The translations under genes were made by a program, and so were the position numbers. Positions 29,868-40,853 of a stretch of DNA of 64,000 bases are shown here, piece by piece; within the stretch, counting starts at the first letter, position 1, and each line of letters starts with the position of its first letter. Source of the stretch: Rubellimicrobium aerolatum (GTDB lineage Bacteria; Pseudomonadota; Alphaproteobacteria; Rhodobacterales; Rhodobacteraceae); assembly GCF_017872975.1 (NCBI RefSeq), contig NZ_JAGGJP010000008.1:110113-174112 (forward strand). Reading direction: 5' to 3'. A model generated the notes under the pieces. It was given only the letters and a program-made list of their open reading frames with translations, was not told where the DNA came from and made no database searches.

Positions 29868-31187
29868 CTACCCCATCCAGCGGACGAGCCCCACGGCGAC
29901 CGCGGGCACGAAGAAGATCAGGAGGAGGCGCAGGACGTCCGCCGCCACGTAGGGCATGACGCCCCGGTAGGTCTCGCGCAGGGGGACGTCGCGGGCGATG
30001 GCGCCGATGACGAAGACGTTGAGCCCGATGGGCGGGGCGGTGAGGCCGATGCCCACCACGACCAGCACCAGGATGCCGAACCAGAGCGCCACCTCGTCGG
30101 GCGGGATGCCGAAGTCGAGCGCCTGCACCAGCGGGAAGAACACCGGCAGGGTCAGGATGATCATGGCGAGCTCGTCCATGACCGCGCCCAGCACGACGTA
30201 GCTGAGGAGCAGCAGGGCCAGGACCAGCGTCGGCGCGAGGCCCAGGCCGGAGATCCACTGCGCGAGGCTCGACGGCATCTGCGTGAGCGCCAGGAAGGCG
30301 TTGAACACCTCGCCCCCGAGCAGGATCAGGAAGATCATGGCCGTGGTCTCGGCGGTGATGCGGAGGCTGCGGACGAGGCCGTCCCAGCCGAGCTTGCGGG
30401 TGACGAGGCCGATGAGCAGCATGGCGATGGCGCCCACCGACGCGCCCTCGGTGGGCGTGAAGACCCCGCCGTAGATGCCGCCCAGCACGACCACCGCCAC
30501 CGCGACGGTCGGCCAGATGGCCACGAGCGCCGGCAGCCTCTCGGGCCAGGGGACGCGGGGCAGGACGGGCGCGAGGTGGGGCCGGCGGCGGACCACGACG
30601 GCGATGGCGAGGCAGTAGAAGAGCGCGGCGAGGAGGCCGGGGATCAGGGCGGCCTGGAACAGCTTGGCGATGTTCTGCTCGGTGGTGATGGCGTAGACCA
30701 CCAGCACCACCGAGGGCGGGATCAGGATGCCCAGCGTGCCGCCGGCCGCGATGGTGCCGGTCGAGAGCGAGCCGGCGGTGCCGTAGCGCTGGAGCTCGGG
30801 CAGGGCGGCGCGGCCGAAGGTGGCCGTGGTGGCGACCGAGGAGCCGCAGATCGCCCCGAAGCCGGTGCAGGCGCCGATCACCGCCATGGCGAGCCCGCCC
30901 TTGCGGTGGCCCAGGCAGGCCCGCGCCGCCGTGAAGAGGTCGCGCGCGAGGCCCCCCTGCTCGGCCAGGGCGCCCATCAGGACGAAGAGCGGGATGACCG
31001 TGATCGTGTAGTTGGCGAACAGGAAGTAGGGCGTGGTCTTCATGTAGGCCAGGAAGGGCAGGAGGCCCGACATCGACAGGTAGCCGCCGATGCCGACGAC
31101 CAGCATGGACATCCCGATCGGCATCCTGATCCCTATCAGCAGGATCAACGCGAGGAAGCCCGTCAGGGCCGCGAGGTTGCCGCTCAT
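29868..31187 (-). CDS. TRAP transporter large permease (DctM type)
   Basis: 439 aa inner-membrane protein with about 12 hydrophobic segments, the Na+-coupled transport subunit. Family motifs: RMPIGMSMLVVGIGGYL at the N-terminus, GFGAICGSSVATTATFG near residue 115, GGTLGILIPPSVVLVVYA near 155, and FTPTEGASVGAIAMLLIG near 245. ATG at 31187 overlaps the small-permease stop (ATGA), so a longer upstream reading frame is not the start. Last gene of dctP-dctQ-dctM. Confidence 0.95.
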   Translation of the reverse strand: MSGNLAALTGFLALILLIGIRMPIGMSMLVVGIGGYLSMSGLLPFLAYMKTTPYFLFANYTITVIPLFVLMGALAEQGGLARDLFTAARACLGHRKGGLAMAVIGACTGFGAICGSSVATTATFGRAALPELQRYGTAGSLSTGTIAAGGTLGILIPPSVVLVVYAITTEQNIAKLFQAALIPGLLAALFYCLAIAVVVRRRPHLAPVLPRVPWPERLPALVAIWPTVAVAVVVLGGIYGGVFTPTEGASVGAIAMLLIGLVTRKLGWDGLVRSLRITAETTAMIFLILLGGEVFNAFLALTQMPSSLAQWISGLGLAPTLVLALLLLSYVVLGAVMDELAMIILTLPVFFPLVQALDFGIPPDEVALWFGILVLVVVGIGLTAPPIGLNVFVIGAIARDVPLRETYRGVMPYVAADVLRLLLIFFVPAVAVGLVRWMG

Positions 31188-31750
31188 GCGCCCTTCCTCC
31201 AGGTGCGGAAGCCCACGACCAGGGCCGTGAGGGCGAGAAGCGCCATGAGCGCCGCGCAGGCCGCCACCGCCCACCAGGTCGGGACCGGCAGCATCATCAG
31301 CGTGACGCGGCTGCGGAACTGGTCGGCCGCGCCCAGGGCCAGCCGCCAGGCGAGGATGGCCGCGACAAGGCCGAACACCACGTCCCACAGGCCGTCGAGC
31401 GCATCCTGCGCGCGTTGCGGCAGGCGGGTGGTGAAGGTGTCCACCGCGATGTTGCCGCGGACCGCCACGCAGAGCGGGAACATGCAGAAGGCCGCGATCG
31501 CCGCCGCGAGCTGCACGATCTCGAAGTCGCCGGTGATCCCCGCGCCCGTGACCGTGCGGAGCGCGACGCTGGTCGTGACCAGCGCCGCGATGCCGAGGAG
31601 GAGCGCCCCGCCTCCAAGGGCGAGCCCCCGCGCGAGCGGCCCCATGCGGGGGCCGGCGATGCCGTCCTCGGCGTGGGGCACGGGCTCGGGATGCGGGGTC
31701 GCCTCCTCGAGCTCGGCGTGGACGTTGGCCTGCCTTTCCTCGGCCTCCAT
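31184..31750 (-). CDS. TRAP transporter small permease (DctQ type)
   Basis: 188 aa with four hydrophobic segments after a roughly 35-residue acidic N-terminal tail (EAEERQANVHAELEEATPHP). The conserved RGNIAVDTFTTRLPQRA loop lies near residue 100. DctQ pairs with DctM to form the membrane complex. It starts 1 bp after the dctP stop and overlaps dctM by 4 bp. Confidence 0.92.
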   Translation of the reverse strand: MEAEERQANVHAELEEATPHPEPVPHAEDGIAGPRMGPLARGLALGGGALLLGIAALVTTSVALRTVTGAGITGDFEIVQLAAAIAAFCMFPLCVAVRGNIAVDTFTTRLPQRAQDALDGLWDVVFGLVAAILAWRLALGAADQFRSRVTLMMLPVPTWWAVAACAALMALLALTALVVGFRTWRKGA

Positions 31751-31751
31751 G

Positions 31752-32792
31752 TCAGGCGCCCTGCCCGTGCTTGGCGATGAGCGCCTGCGCTTCGGCCAGC
31801 AGCGCCGCGCCGTCGAAGCCCTGGTCGGCCGAGGCGGCGATCCAGGCGTCGCGGACGGGCTGGGTGGCCTCGGTCCAGCGGGCGACCTCCTCGGGCGACA
31901 GAGTGGTGATCGTGTTGCCGGCCTGGGTGGCGAGGTCGATCACCTTGGGGGTGTTGGTGTCGAACATGGCGGCGACCATGTCGGTCGCGGCCTGCCCCGA
32001 GTTGGCGTCGATCACCGCGCGCAAGTCCTCGGGCAGCCCCTCGTAGCGCGCCTTGTTCATGGCGAGCAGGAAGGTGGACACGTAGAAGGTCGGCGTGCCG
32101 GGGAAGCCCAGGTGGTTCGACACCAGTTCGTGCAGCTTGATGGAGGGCACGATCTCCCATGGCACGGCCGCGCCGTCGATCACGCCCTGGCTGACCGCCT
32201 CGGGCACCTGCGGCACGGGCATCCCCACCGGCACGGCCCCGAGCGCCGCCAGCCCCTCGCCGGCGAGGCGGGTGGGGAAGCGGATCTTGAGCCCCGCCAT
32301 GTCGTCCAGCGTCGTCACGGGCGTGTCGGTGTGGATGAGGCCGCCGTCCGAGGCCCAGAAGCAGATCGGATGCACCTCGGCGAACTCGTCGGCAAGGTTC
32401 GCCTCCGCGAACTCCTGCACGGCGCGCGAGTTGACGCGGGAGGTCTGGGCGCCGACGAAGGGCAGCTCGAAGACCTCGATCTTGGGGAAGCGGTTGGCGG
32501 TGTAGCCCGGCAGCGTCCAGACCACGTCCACCACGCCGTCGCGGGCCTGGTCGTAGAGCTGCGGCGGCGTGCCGCCGAGCTGCATGGACGGGAACACGTC
32601 GATCTTGATGCGGCCGTCCGACTCGGCCGCGACCTTCTCGGCCCAGGGCACGAGGAACTCGTTGTGGCCCGGCGACACGCCCGACATGAAGTGATGGAGC
32701 CGCATCGAGACCTCCTGCGCGCCCGCGCGGGTCGCGCGCAGGACGGCGGGGGCCGCGAGAAGGCCTCCCAGGACGTGGCGTCGGTTCAGCAT
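31752..32792 (-). CDS. TRAP transporter substrate-binding protein (DctP type)
   Basis: Periplasmic solute receptor, 346 aa. Signal peptide residues 1-24 (RRHVLGGLLAAPAVLRATRA). DctP features: HHFMSGVSPGHNEFLVPWAEKV, ending near residue 55, DVFPSMQLGGTPPQLYDQA, and the carboxylate-binding Arg in GLKIRFPTRLAGEGL near 165, a residue that holds organic anions in most TRAP receptors. ATG 32792 has GGGAGGA before it. Its context beside ring-cleavage genes suggests an aromatic or oxo-carboxylate ligand. A LysR-type site lies upstream at 32984-32998. Confidence 0.93.
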   Translation of the reverse strand: MLNRRHVLGGLLAAPAVLRATRAGAQEVSMRLHHFMSGVSPGHNEFLVPWAEKVAAESDGRIKIDVFPSMQLGGTPPQLYDQARDGVVDVVWTLPGYTANRFPKIEVFELPFVGAQTSRVNSRAVQEFAEANLADEFAEVHPICFWASDGGLIHTDTPVTTLDDMAGLKIRFPTRLAGEGLAALGAVPVGMPVPQVPEAVSQGVIDGAAVPWEIVPSIKLHELVSNHLGFPGTPTFYVSTFLLAMNKARYEGLPEDLRAVIDANSGQAATDMVAAMFDTNTPKVIDLATQAGNTITTLSPEEVARWTEATQPVRDAWIAASADQGFDGAALLAEAQALIAKHGQGA

Positions 32793-32981
32793 GGTGGTCC
32801 TCCCTAGGCGGCGCGCCTCCCGCGCCCTGATCGCTGGCGGGCGTCTGAAGGCCGGGTCATGGCCCGGCGACGCCCTCCTCCGGACGGCCACGGGCCCGGT
32901 CTCCTCCGGCCTGCGTGACGTCCTCCCTCCCGCCTCATCGCCCGACTCCGGTCCCCGGAGCCAATCAAAGCGGGGAAGGGG
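32793..32981 (-). promoter_or_regulatory. Leader of the TRAP operon
   Basis: 189 bp between the LysR stop and dctP. No clear sigma-70 hexamer pair was picked out. The only striking sequence is the LysR-type site just outside it, at 32984-32998. Confidence 0.3.
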
Positions 32982-34181
32982 TCATTGAATCTGGCTATAG
33001 GGCCTGACTGTCCGGGCGCGGGCCGCCTGCGCCACGCAGTCGAGGAAGGCCTGCTGCGAGGCGGTCGGGACCCAGTCGATCCGGGTGGTGAGGCCGATGG
33101 GCCGGGTGGTGCCGGGCAGGAGCAGGGGCAGGGGCACCAAATGCCCGTGCGCGATCTCGGCGGCGACCTGCAGGCGCGAGGCGCAGCCCAGGTGGTCGCT
33201 CTGCTCGAGGAGCTGGCGCATGAGGATGAGCGATCCGCTCTCGATCAGGCTGCGCGGGGCGGGGATGGCCTGATCCGCGAACTGCGCGTCGAAGAGCGAC
33301 CGGATGGGCGAGCCGGGGCGGTTCACCACGAAGGGGAACTCCGCCACCTCGGCGAGGGTGAGGCCCCCCCGCCCGGCCAGCGGGTGGCCGGGGCGGGCGA
33401 CGATCACGAGGTCGTCCTCGAAGAGCGGCGCCTGCCGGATGTCGGCGATGGGGGAGGGCAGGCGCAGCGCGCCGATCAGCACGTCGGTCTCGCCGCGCCT
33501 GAGCGCGCCCAGGAGGTCGTCGTAGGGGCCTTCCTCCACCCGGATCGTCAGCAGGGGCCGGGTCTGGCGGAAGGCGGCGATGGCCTGGGGCAGGAGCAGC
33601 GAACGGGCCAGCGGCATGGAGCCCACGACGATGCGCCCGACCTCCCGCCCGGCCATCTCGGCGAGCTCCATCGCCGCCTGGTCGAGCTCGGCGAAGGCCA
33701 GGCGCGCGGCATCGGCCAGTGTCCGGCAGGCCTTGGTGGCGATCAGCCCGTGCGCCGTGCGCTCGAAGAGCGGGCGGCCCGTCTCGCGCTCCAGGTCCGA
33801 GACGGCGCGATGGACGCTGGGCTGGCTGAGGCCGAGCCGCCGGGCGGCGAGGGTGAAGTTCTCGGCCTCGCGCACGGCGATGAGCGCGCGGAGCTGCGAG
33901 CCGGTCGTGGTGAGCGCGAGCCGGGGCGACAGCGCCGCCGCCGCCGCGTCGAGCCGCCCCAGCGCGCGGCGCACCCGTGCCCCCAGCGCGAGGCCCGCCT
34001 CGGTGGCGAAGAGCCCCTGCGGCATATGGCGGAACAGCGGCAGGCCCGCCTCGGCTTCGAGCTTGGCCACGGCCTGGGTCACGGCGGGCTGGGACAGGTG
34101 GCAGGCCTCGGCCGCGCGCGTGACCGAGGTGGTGTCGAGCACCTCCAGGAAGACCCGAAGGTGGCGCAGGTTGCGGATCAT
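32982..34181 (-). CDS. LysR-family transcriptional regulator with two tandem helix-turn-helix domains
   Basis: 399 aa, about 100 more than a normal LysR protein. Residues 1-65 form one LysR DNA-binding domain (LRHLRVFLEVLDTTSVTRAA, HLSQPAVTQAVAKLEAEAG, FATEAG). Residues about 95-160 form a second one (QLRALIAVREAENFTLAARR, GLSQPSVHRAVSDLERETG, LIATKA). A single ordinary effector domain follows (VGRIVVGSMPLARSLLLPQAI onwards). The ATG at 34181 overlaps the stop of the oxidoreductase gene, so the two are cotranscribed. A gallate-regulator-like role for the TRAP and ring-cleavage genes is inferred from shared sites at 32984 and 35133. Confidence 0.92.
   Translation of the reverse strand: MIRNLRHLRVFLEVLDTTSVTRAAEACHLSQPAVTQAVAKLEAEAGLPLFRHMPQGLFATEAGLALGARVRRALGRLDAAAAALSPRLALTTTGSQLRALIAVREAENFTLAARRLGLSQPSVHRAVSDLERETGRPLFERTAHGLIATKACRTLADAARLAFAELDQAAMELAEMAGREVGRIVVGSMPLARSLLLPQAIAAFRQTRPLLTIRVEEGPYDDLLGALRRGETDVLIGALRLPSPIADIRQAPLFEDDLVIVARPGHPLAGRGGLTLAEVAEFPFVVNRPGSPIRSLFDAQFADQAIPAPRSLIESGSLILMRQLLEQSDHLGCASRLQVAAEIAHGHLVPLPLLLPGTTRPIGLTTRIDWVPTASQQAFLDCVAQAARARTVRPYSQIQ
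32984..32998. promoter_or_regulatory. LysR-type binding site upstream of the TRAP operon
   Basis: ATTGAATCTGGCTAT; on the minus strand ATAGCCAGATTCAAT. It shares 11 of 15 positions, including the unbroken ATAGCCAGA, with the ATA-N9-TAT site at 35133-35147. It lies about 190 bp before dctP and overlaps the 3' end of the LysR gene. Confidence 0.5.
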
Positions 34182-35068
34182 GCGAGGGGCCGCAGCGCGG
34201 CGAGCGCGAGGTCCGCCCGCGCCTCGGGCTCGGCGCCATGGAGGTCCAGCCCCAGCGCGCCTAGCCGCTCCTGCCACGCGACCGTGGCGCCCGCCATGTC
34301 AGCGGGGAGCCCGAGGTCCGCCAGGAAACTCGCCACCTCCCGCATCTCGGCGGCGCGGCGGAGGCCGTGGGAGGCCATGCGTTCGAGGTTGTAGGCTCCG
34401 CGCGCGGCCCAGTCCCAGCCGGGGTCCGAGGCCTGGAGCGAGGCCAGCACCTCCGCGTCCACCCCCGCCGCGCGGGCAGCGACGAGGCACTCGGCGGTGA
34501 TCGCCTCCAGGCCCTTGATGACGACCGAGCGCAGCATCTTGATGGCCGAGGCCTGCCCGACCTGCGGCCCCACCACGCGCGGGTGCATCCCGAGTCGCCG
34601 AAGGAACTCCGCGGCCTCCTCCGCATGGGGCCCGGAGACGAGGAGAGGCACCCGGATCCCTTGCGGATGGACAGGCGCCATGATGGCCACGTCGGCGTAG
34701 CGACCTTGCCGCGCCTCGATCCGCTGGGCCGCGCGGCGCTTGGCCTCGGGGGCGCAGGAGTTCCCGTCGAGCCAGAGCGCGCCGGGGGCCAGCCCCTCCG
34801 CAGCCTCGGCGGCGGCCACCGCCTGGTCGGCGGTCACGAGACAAAAGGCGGCCTCGGCCCCGGCCAGCGCCTCGGCGGCGTCCTTGGCCGCTGCGACCCC
34901 GCGCGCCGTCATGGCGTCCCGCATGGACGCGGCCTCGGCGGAGGCGAGCTTGAGGTCCCAGGCCGCGCGGCCGGGGGCCGCCGGCGCGATCCCCTCGGCA
35001 AACAGACGTCCGGCCTCGCCGAAGCCGATGAAGGCGATCCGCCCGCCCCGCGACGCCCCATCCGCCAT
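34178..35068 (-). CDS. NAD(P)-dependent oxidoreductase, 6-phosphogluconate-dehydrogenase-like with DUF1932 C-terminal domain
   Basis: 296 aa from the chosen start. Rossmann motif IAFIGFGEAG at residues 11-20, CLVTADQAVAAAEAA and LWLDGNSCAPEAKRRAAQ in the NAD domain, then an all-helical domain with SAIKMLRSVVIKGLEAITAE, whose Lys fits the catalytic Lys of beta-hydroxyacid dehydrogenases. ATG at 35068 is preceded by GGGAGG at 6 bp; an ATG two codons upstream overlaps that site. First gene of an oxidoreductase-lysR transcript, divergent from the ring-cleavage operon. Probably oxidises or reduces a hydroxy- or oxo-acid of the pathway. Confidence 0.85.
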   Translation of the reverse strand: MADGASRGGRIAFIGFGEAGRLFAEGIAPAAPGRAAWDLKLASAEAASMRDAMTARGVAAAKDAAEALAGAEAAFCLVTADQAVAAAEAAEGLAPGALWLDGNSCAPEAKRRAAQRIEARQGRYADVAIMAPVHPQGIRVPLLVSGPHAEEAAEFLRRLGMHPRVVGPQVGQASAIKMLRSVVIKGLEAITAECLVAARAAGVDAEVLASLQASDPGWDWAARGAYNLERMASHGLRRAAEMREVASFLADLGLPADMAGATVAWQERLGALGLDLHGAEPEARADLALAALRPLA

Positions 35069-35132
35069 TCCCATCCTCCCGTCCGCCAGCATTCCGAGAT
35101 TGGACCGGCGCGGGTCCCCGCGCCAAGGGCGC

Positions 35133-35147
35133 ATAGCCAGAACTTAT
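35133..35147. promoter_or_regulatory. LysR-type operator (ATA-N9-TAT) in the divergent promoter region
   Basis: ATAGCCAGAACTTAT fits both the T-N11-A rule and ATA-N9-TAT. It is embedded in a larger dyad, AGCCA (35136-35140) and TGGCT (35146-35150). It lies between the oxidoreductase-lysR transcript and the ring-cleavage operon, the usual place of an autoregulatory and activating LysR site. Confidence 0.6.
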
Positions 35148-35223
35148 GGCTGGTGCCTCTTTCGAAATTGGCGTTCCAGGCCGATTGGCGCAGGCAGGCG
35201 GCACGACCCAAGAGGAGGATTCC

Positions 35224-35958
35224 ATGCCCGACCCGAAGACCGCGCTGGTCATCAGCGCCCATGCCGCCGACTTCGTGTGGCGCTGCGGCGGCGCCATCGC
35301 GCTGCACGCGAGCCAAGGCTACGAGGTCACGGTGGTCTGCCTGTCCTTCGGCGAGCGGGGCGAGAGCGCCAAGCTCTGGAAGCAGCCTGGCATGACGCTG
35401 GACCGCGTCAAGGCCGCGCGCCGGGACGAGGCGGAGAAGGCGGCGCAGGCTCTGGGCGTGCACGACCTGATCTCCTTCGACCTCGGCGACTATCCCCTGC
35501 GGCTCACGGACGAGGACAAGTACCGGCTCGTGGAGGTGATCCGGAAGGTCCAGCCGTCCTTCATGCTGTCCCACTCGCAATACGACCCCTACAACACCGA
35601 CCACGCCTACGCGACGCAGGTGGCGCTCGAATGCCGCATGATCGCGCAGGCCTGGGGGCACGAGCCCGGCGCGAGGGTCCTGGGCGCGCCGCAGCTCTAC
35701 CTCTTCGAGCCGCACCAGACCGAGCAGATGAACTGGAAGCCGGATGTCTTCCTCGACATCACGTCCGTCTGGGACCGCAAGCGCGCCGCCATCGAGTGCA
35801 TGGAAGGGCAGGAGCACCTCTGGGAGTACTACACCCGGGTCGCGCAGAACCGCGCCAACCACTTCCAGCGCAACTCGGGCGGGCAGTCCGGCGGGCGGCA
35901 GGCGAAATACGCCGAGGGCTTCCAGTCCGTCTTCCCCCGCACCGTCGACGAGCTCTGA
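35224..35958 (+). CDS. PIG-L family protein, probable 4-oxalomesaconate hydratase (GalB-like)
   Basis: 244 aa LmbE/PIG-L fold metalloenzyme. The metal motif is modified to ISAHAADFVWRCGGAIA (H13, D16) instead of HPDD. That HxADFVWRxGG form is what I recall from GalB, the hydratase of the gallate pathway, rather than from sugar deacetylases. MLSHSQYDPYNTDHAYA supplies the distal His. ATG chosen because AGAGGAGGA stands 5 bp before it. First gene of a four-gene operon with a dioxygenase, RraA-like aldolase and PrpF-like tautomerase, all of which fit oxalomesaconate metabolism. The exact substrate is inferred. Confidence 0.85.
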   Translation: MPDPKTALVISAHAADFVWRCGGAIALHASQGYEVTVVCLSFGERGESAKLWKQPGMTLDRVKAARRDEAEKAAQALGVHDLISFDLGDYPLRLTDEDKYRLVEVIRKVQPSFMLSHSQYDPYNTDHAYATQVALECRMIAQAWGHEPGARVLGAPQLYLFEPHQTEQMNWKPDVFLDITSVWDRKRAAIECMEGQEHLWEYYTRVAQNRANHFQRNSGGQSGGRQAKYAEGFQSVFPRTVDEL

Positions 35959-35968
35959 GGTCCGACCC

Positions 35969-36940
35969 ATGAACCACGCCACCAACCCGTCCTTCGACCT
36001 CGCGCACCTCGCCCATGTCGAGATCTACACCGACCGCTTCGAGGACAGCCTCGACTTCTTCACCCGGATCTATGGCCTGAAGCTCTCGGGCCAGGACGAG
36101 ACCTCGGCCTACCTTCGCGCCTGGGACGACTACGAGTTCCATTCGCTCAAGCTCACCCGCTCGGACCGGACGGGCGTGGGCCATGTCGCCTACCGCGCCG
36201 CCTCGCCGGAGGCGCTGGAGCGGCGCGTCAAGGCCATCGAGGCCTCGGGCTACAAGGTCCACGGCTGGACGGAGGGCGACCTCGGCCATGGCCACGCCTT
36301 CCGCTTCGAGGACCCCTTCGGCCACGTCTTCGAGATCTACTGGGAGACGACGTGGTTCGAGGCCCAGGAGGACGCCGAGCGCGCGGCGCTCAAGAACACC
36401 GCGTCCGCCTTCACCGGCGCCGCGCCGCGCCGGATCGACCACCTGAACCTGCTCAGCTCCGACGTGACCGAGTTCCGCCGCTTCATGGAAACCTGCCTGG
36501 GGTCCCGCGTGACCGAGATCATCCAGCTCGACAACGGCCGGCTCGGCGGCTGCTGGTTCACGATCAACAACAAGACCTACGACCTCGCCTGCACCGAGGA
36601 GCACGGGGGCGGCCACGGGCGGCTGCACCATGTCACCTACGCCACCGACCAGCGCGAGGACATCCTGCGGGCGGCCGACCTCTTCCTGCAGAACGGGGTG
36701 CACATCGAGACCGGCCCCCACAAGCACGCCGTGCAGGGCACGTTCTTCCTCTATGTCTGGGAGCCCGCCGGCAACCGGGTGGAGCTGGCCAACGCCGGCG
36801 CGCGGCTGATCCTCGCGCCCGACTGGGAGCCGGTGGTCTGGACCCAGGCCGACCGGATGAAGGGGCAGGCCTGGGGCCTCAAGACCATCGAGTCGTTCCA
36901 CACGCATGGCACCCCGCCGGTGCAAAAGGCGGAGGCCTGA
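35969..36940 (+). CDS. VOC-family extradiol ring-cleavage dioxygenase (catechol 2,3-dioxygenase-like)
   Basis: 323 aa, two vicinal-oxygen-chelate domains. The N-terminal domain starts [20 protein letters not shown]. The catalytic C-terminal domain carries the iron triad H158 (RRIDHLNLL), H221 ([11 protein letters not shown]) and E272 (NRVELANAG), matching H153, H214 and E265 of XylE. The acid-base His and Tyr are also present ([16 protein letters not shown]). It should open a catecholic ring with O2 using Fe(II). Gallate and protocatechuate 4,5-dioxygenases normally belong to the unrelated LigB family, so a type I enzyme in this operon is unusual. Confidence 0.9.
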   Translation: MNHATNPSFDLAHLAHVEIYTDRFEDSLDFFTRIYGLKLSGQDETSAYLRAWDDYEFHSLKLTRSDRTGVGHVAYRAASPEALERRVKAIEASGYKVHGWTEGDLGHGHAFRFEDPFGHVFEIYWETTWFEAQEDAERAALKNTASAFTGAAPRRIDHLNLLSSDVTEFRRFMETCLGSRVTEIIQLDNGRLGGCWFTINNKTYDLACTEEHGGGHGRLHHVTYATDQREDILRAADLFLQNGVHIETGPHKHAVQGTFFLYVWEPAGNRVELANAGARLILAPDWEPVVWTQADRMKGQAWGLKTIESFHTHGTPPVQKAEA

Positions 36941-36941
36941 G

Positions 36942-37613
36942 ATGGGGGTCGTCATCCAGACCATCGAGCGCGCCGATCCGGCGGTGATCGACGGCCTCGC
37001 CCGCGCGGGCGTGGCGACCGTGCACGAGGCGCAGGGCCGCAAGGGCTACCTCGGGCCGCGCCTGCGCCCCATCTGGGCGGGCGCGCAGGTGGCGGGCTCG
37101 GCCGTGACCATCTCCGCGCCCCCGGGCGACAACTGGATGGTTCATGTCGCCATCGAGCAACTCCGCGAGGGCGACATCCTGGTGCTCGCGCCGACCTCGT
37201 CCTGCACGGACGGCTACTTCGGCGACCTGCTGGCCACCTCCGCCCTGGCGCGGGGCTGCCGGGGCCTTGTCATCGACGCGGGCGTGCGGGACGTAAGGGA
37301 TCTCACGCGGATGGGCTTTCCGGTCTGGTCGGCGGCGGTGTCCGCCCAGGGCACGGTCAAGGAGACGCTGGGCGCGGTCAACGTCCCCGTCGTCTGCGGC
37401 GGGCAGGCGGTGGCGGCGGGCGACGTGATCGTGGCCGACGATGATGGCGTGGTGGTCGTGCGGCGCGCCGAGGCCGCCGAGGTGCTGGCCGCCGCCGAGA
37501 CGCGCCTCGCCGCCGAGGAGGCCAAGCGCCAGCGCCTCGCGGCGGGCGAGCTCGGGCTCGACCTCTACGGGATGCGCGAGCGCTTGGCCGGGAAGGGCCT
37601 GCGGTATGTCTGA
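36942..37613 (+). CDS. RraA-like aldolase, probable 4-carboxy-4-hydroxy-2-oxoadipate aldolase
   Basis: 223 aa, the RraA/HMG-CHA aldolase fold. [19 protein letters not shown] near residue 60, [19 protein letters not shown] near 88 and [12 protein letters not shown] near 108 form the metal and pyruvate-enolate site; the Arg-Asp pair (VRD) is catalytic in the family. In the protocatechuate and gallate 4,5-cleavage routes this enzyme splits 4-carboxy-4-hydroxy-2-oxoadipate to pyruvate and oxaloacetate. It starts 1 bp after the dioxygenase stop and overlaps the next gene by 8 bp. Confidence 0.88.
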   Translation: MGVVIQTIERADPAVIDGLARAGVATVHEAQGRKGYLGPRLRPIWAGAQVAGSAVTISAPPGDNWMVHVAIEQLREGDILVLAPTSSCTDGYFGDLLATSALARGCRGLVIDAGVRDVRDLTRMGFPVWSAAVSAQGTVKETLGAVNVPVVCGGQAVAAGDVIVADDDGVVVVRRAEAAEVLAAAETRLAAEEAKRQRLAAGELGLDLYGMRERLAGKGLRYV

Positions 37614-38745
37614 CCGACCCGATCCGGTTCGCGACGGCATCCCCTGCCTTTGGATGCGGGGGGGCACGTCGAAGGGGGTCTACCTTCTCGCCGCCGACCT
37701 GCCCTCGGACCCGGCGGAACGCGACCGCCTGCTCCTGCGCCTGATGGGCAGCCCCGACCCGCGCCAGATCGACGGGATCGGCGGGGCGGACCCGCTCACC
37801 TCCAAGGTGGCGATCCTCTCGCCCGCCTCGCGGGCCGACGCGGACGTGGACTACCTGTTCCTGCAGGTCTTCGTGGACCGCCCGCTCGTCACCGACGCGC
37901 AGGGCTGCGGCAACATCCTGGCGGGCGTCGGCCCCGCCGCCATCGAGCGGGGGCTGGTGGCGGCGCAGGACGGCGAGACGCCCGTCCGCATCCACATGCG
38001 CAACACCGGCGAGGTGGCCCTGGCGCGGGTCCGCACCCCTGGCGGGCGGGTGAGCTACGAGGGGGACGCCGCCATCGACGGCGTGCCCGGCACCGCCGCC
38101 CCCGTGCCGCTGATGTTCCAGGGCATCGCGGGCTCGATGTGCGGCGCGCTCCTGCCCACCGGGAACGCCGTGGACGTGGTGGAGGGCGTGGAGGCGACGC
38201 TCATCGACAACGGGATGCCCTGCGTGGTCCTGCGCGCCGCCGACCTGGGCATCACGGGGCGCGAGGACCGCGAGGCGTTGGAGGCCGACGCCACCCTCAA
38301 GGCGCGCGTCGAAGCCGTCCGCCTCGCGGCCGGGCCGCGGATGAACCTCGGCGACGTGACGGAGACATCCGTGCCCAAGATGATCCTCGTCGCCGCGCCC
38401 CAGGCTGGCGGCGCCATCGCCACGCGCGCCTTCATCCCCCACCGCGTCCACGCCACCATCGGCGTCTTCGCCGCCGTCTCGGTCGCCACCGCCTGCACGC
38501 TGCCGGGCTCGCCCGCCGCCGGGCTCGCCAAGCGGCCCACCGACGGCCGCTTCGCCATCGAGCACCCCACGGGCGCCGTCGAGGTGCTCCTCACCTTCGA
38601 CGAGGCAGGCCAGGTGACCGGCGCGGGCACGCTGCGGACCGCGCGCAAGCTCCTGGACGGGCGGGTCTTCGCTGGAACGGCGGCGAGCGCACGTCGTTGC
38701 GGGTCCAAACGCCCCGATGCCCGAGAAGGCCCGGGCGGGCCCTAG
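37606..38745 (+). CDS. PrpF-family isomerase, probable 4-oxalomesaconate tautomerase (GalD-like)
   Basis: 379 aa, two diaminopimelate-epimerase-like halves. [15 protein letters not shown] near residue 14 is the PrpF/GalD signature. [11 protein letters not shown] and [13 protein letters not shown] near residue 100 hold the first catalytic Cys region, and [18 protein letters not shown] lies in the second half. GalD converts the keto and enol forms of 4-oxalomesaconate. The C-terminus ends in a basic, Gly/Pro-rich tail. The operon then meets the TonB-receptor gene tail to tail after 26 bp. A PrpF-type 2-methylaconitate isomerase is less likely because no prp genes are present. Confidence 0.88.
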   Translation: MSDRPDPVRDGIPCLWMRGGTSKGVYLLAADLPSDPAERDRLLLRLMGSPDPRQIDGIGGADPLTSKVAILSPASRADADVDYLFLQVFVDRPLVTDAQGCGNILAGVGPAAIERGLVAAQDGETPVRIHMRNTGEVALARVRTPGGRVSYEGDAAIDGVPGTAAPVPLMFQGIAGSMCGALLPTGNAVDVVEGVEATLIDNGMPCVVLRAADLGITGREDREALEADATLKARVEAVRLAAGPRMNLGDVTETSVPKMILVAAPQAGGAIATRAFIPHRVHATIGVFAAVSVATACTLPGSPAAGLAKRPTDGRFAIEHPTGAVEVLLTFDEAGQVTGAGTLRTARKLLDGRVFAGTAASARRCGSKRPDAREGPGGP

Positions 38746-38771
38746 GGCACCGCCTGGGCGGAGCTGGATCG

Positions 38772-40853
<2,082 letters not shown>

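Noticed and set aside
34182..34277. N-terminal extension of the LysR protein
   Set aside because: Arg/Ala-rich, lies inside the oxidoreductase gene in another frame; the ATGA overlap at 34178-34181 marks the start.
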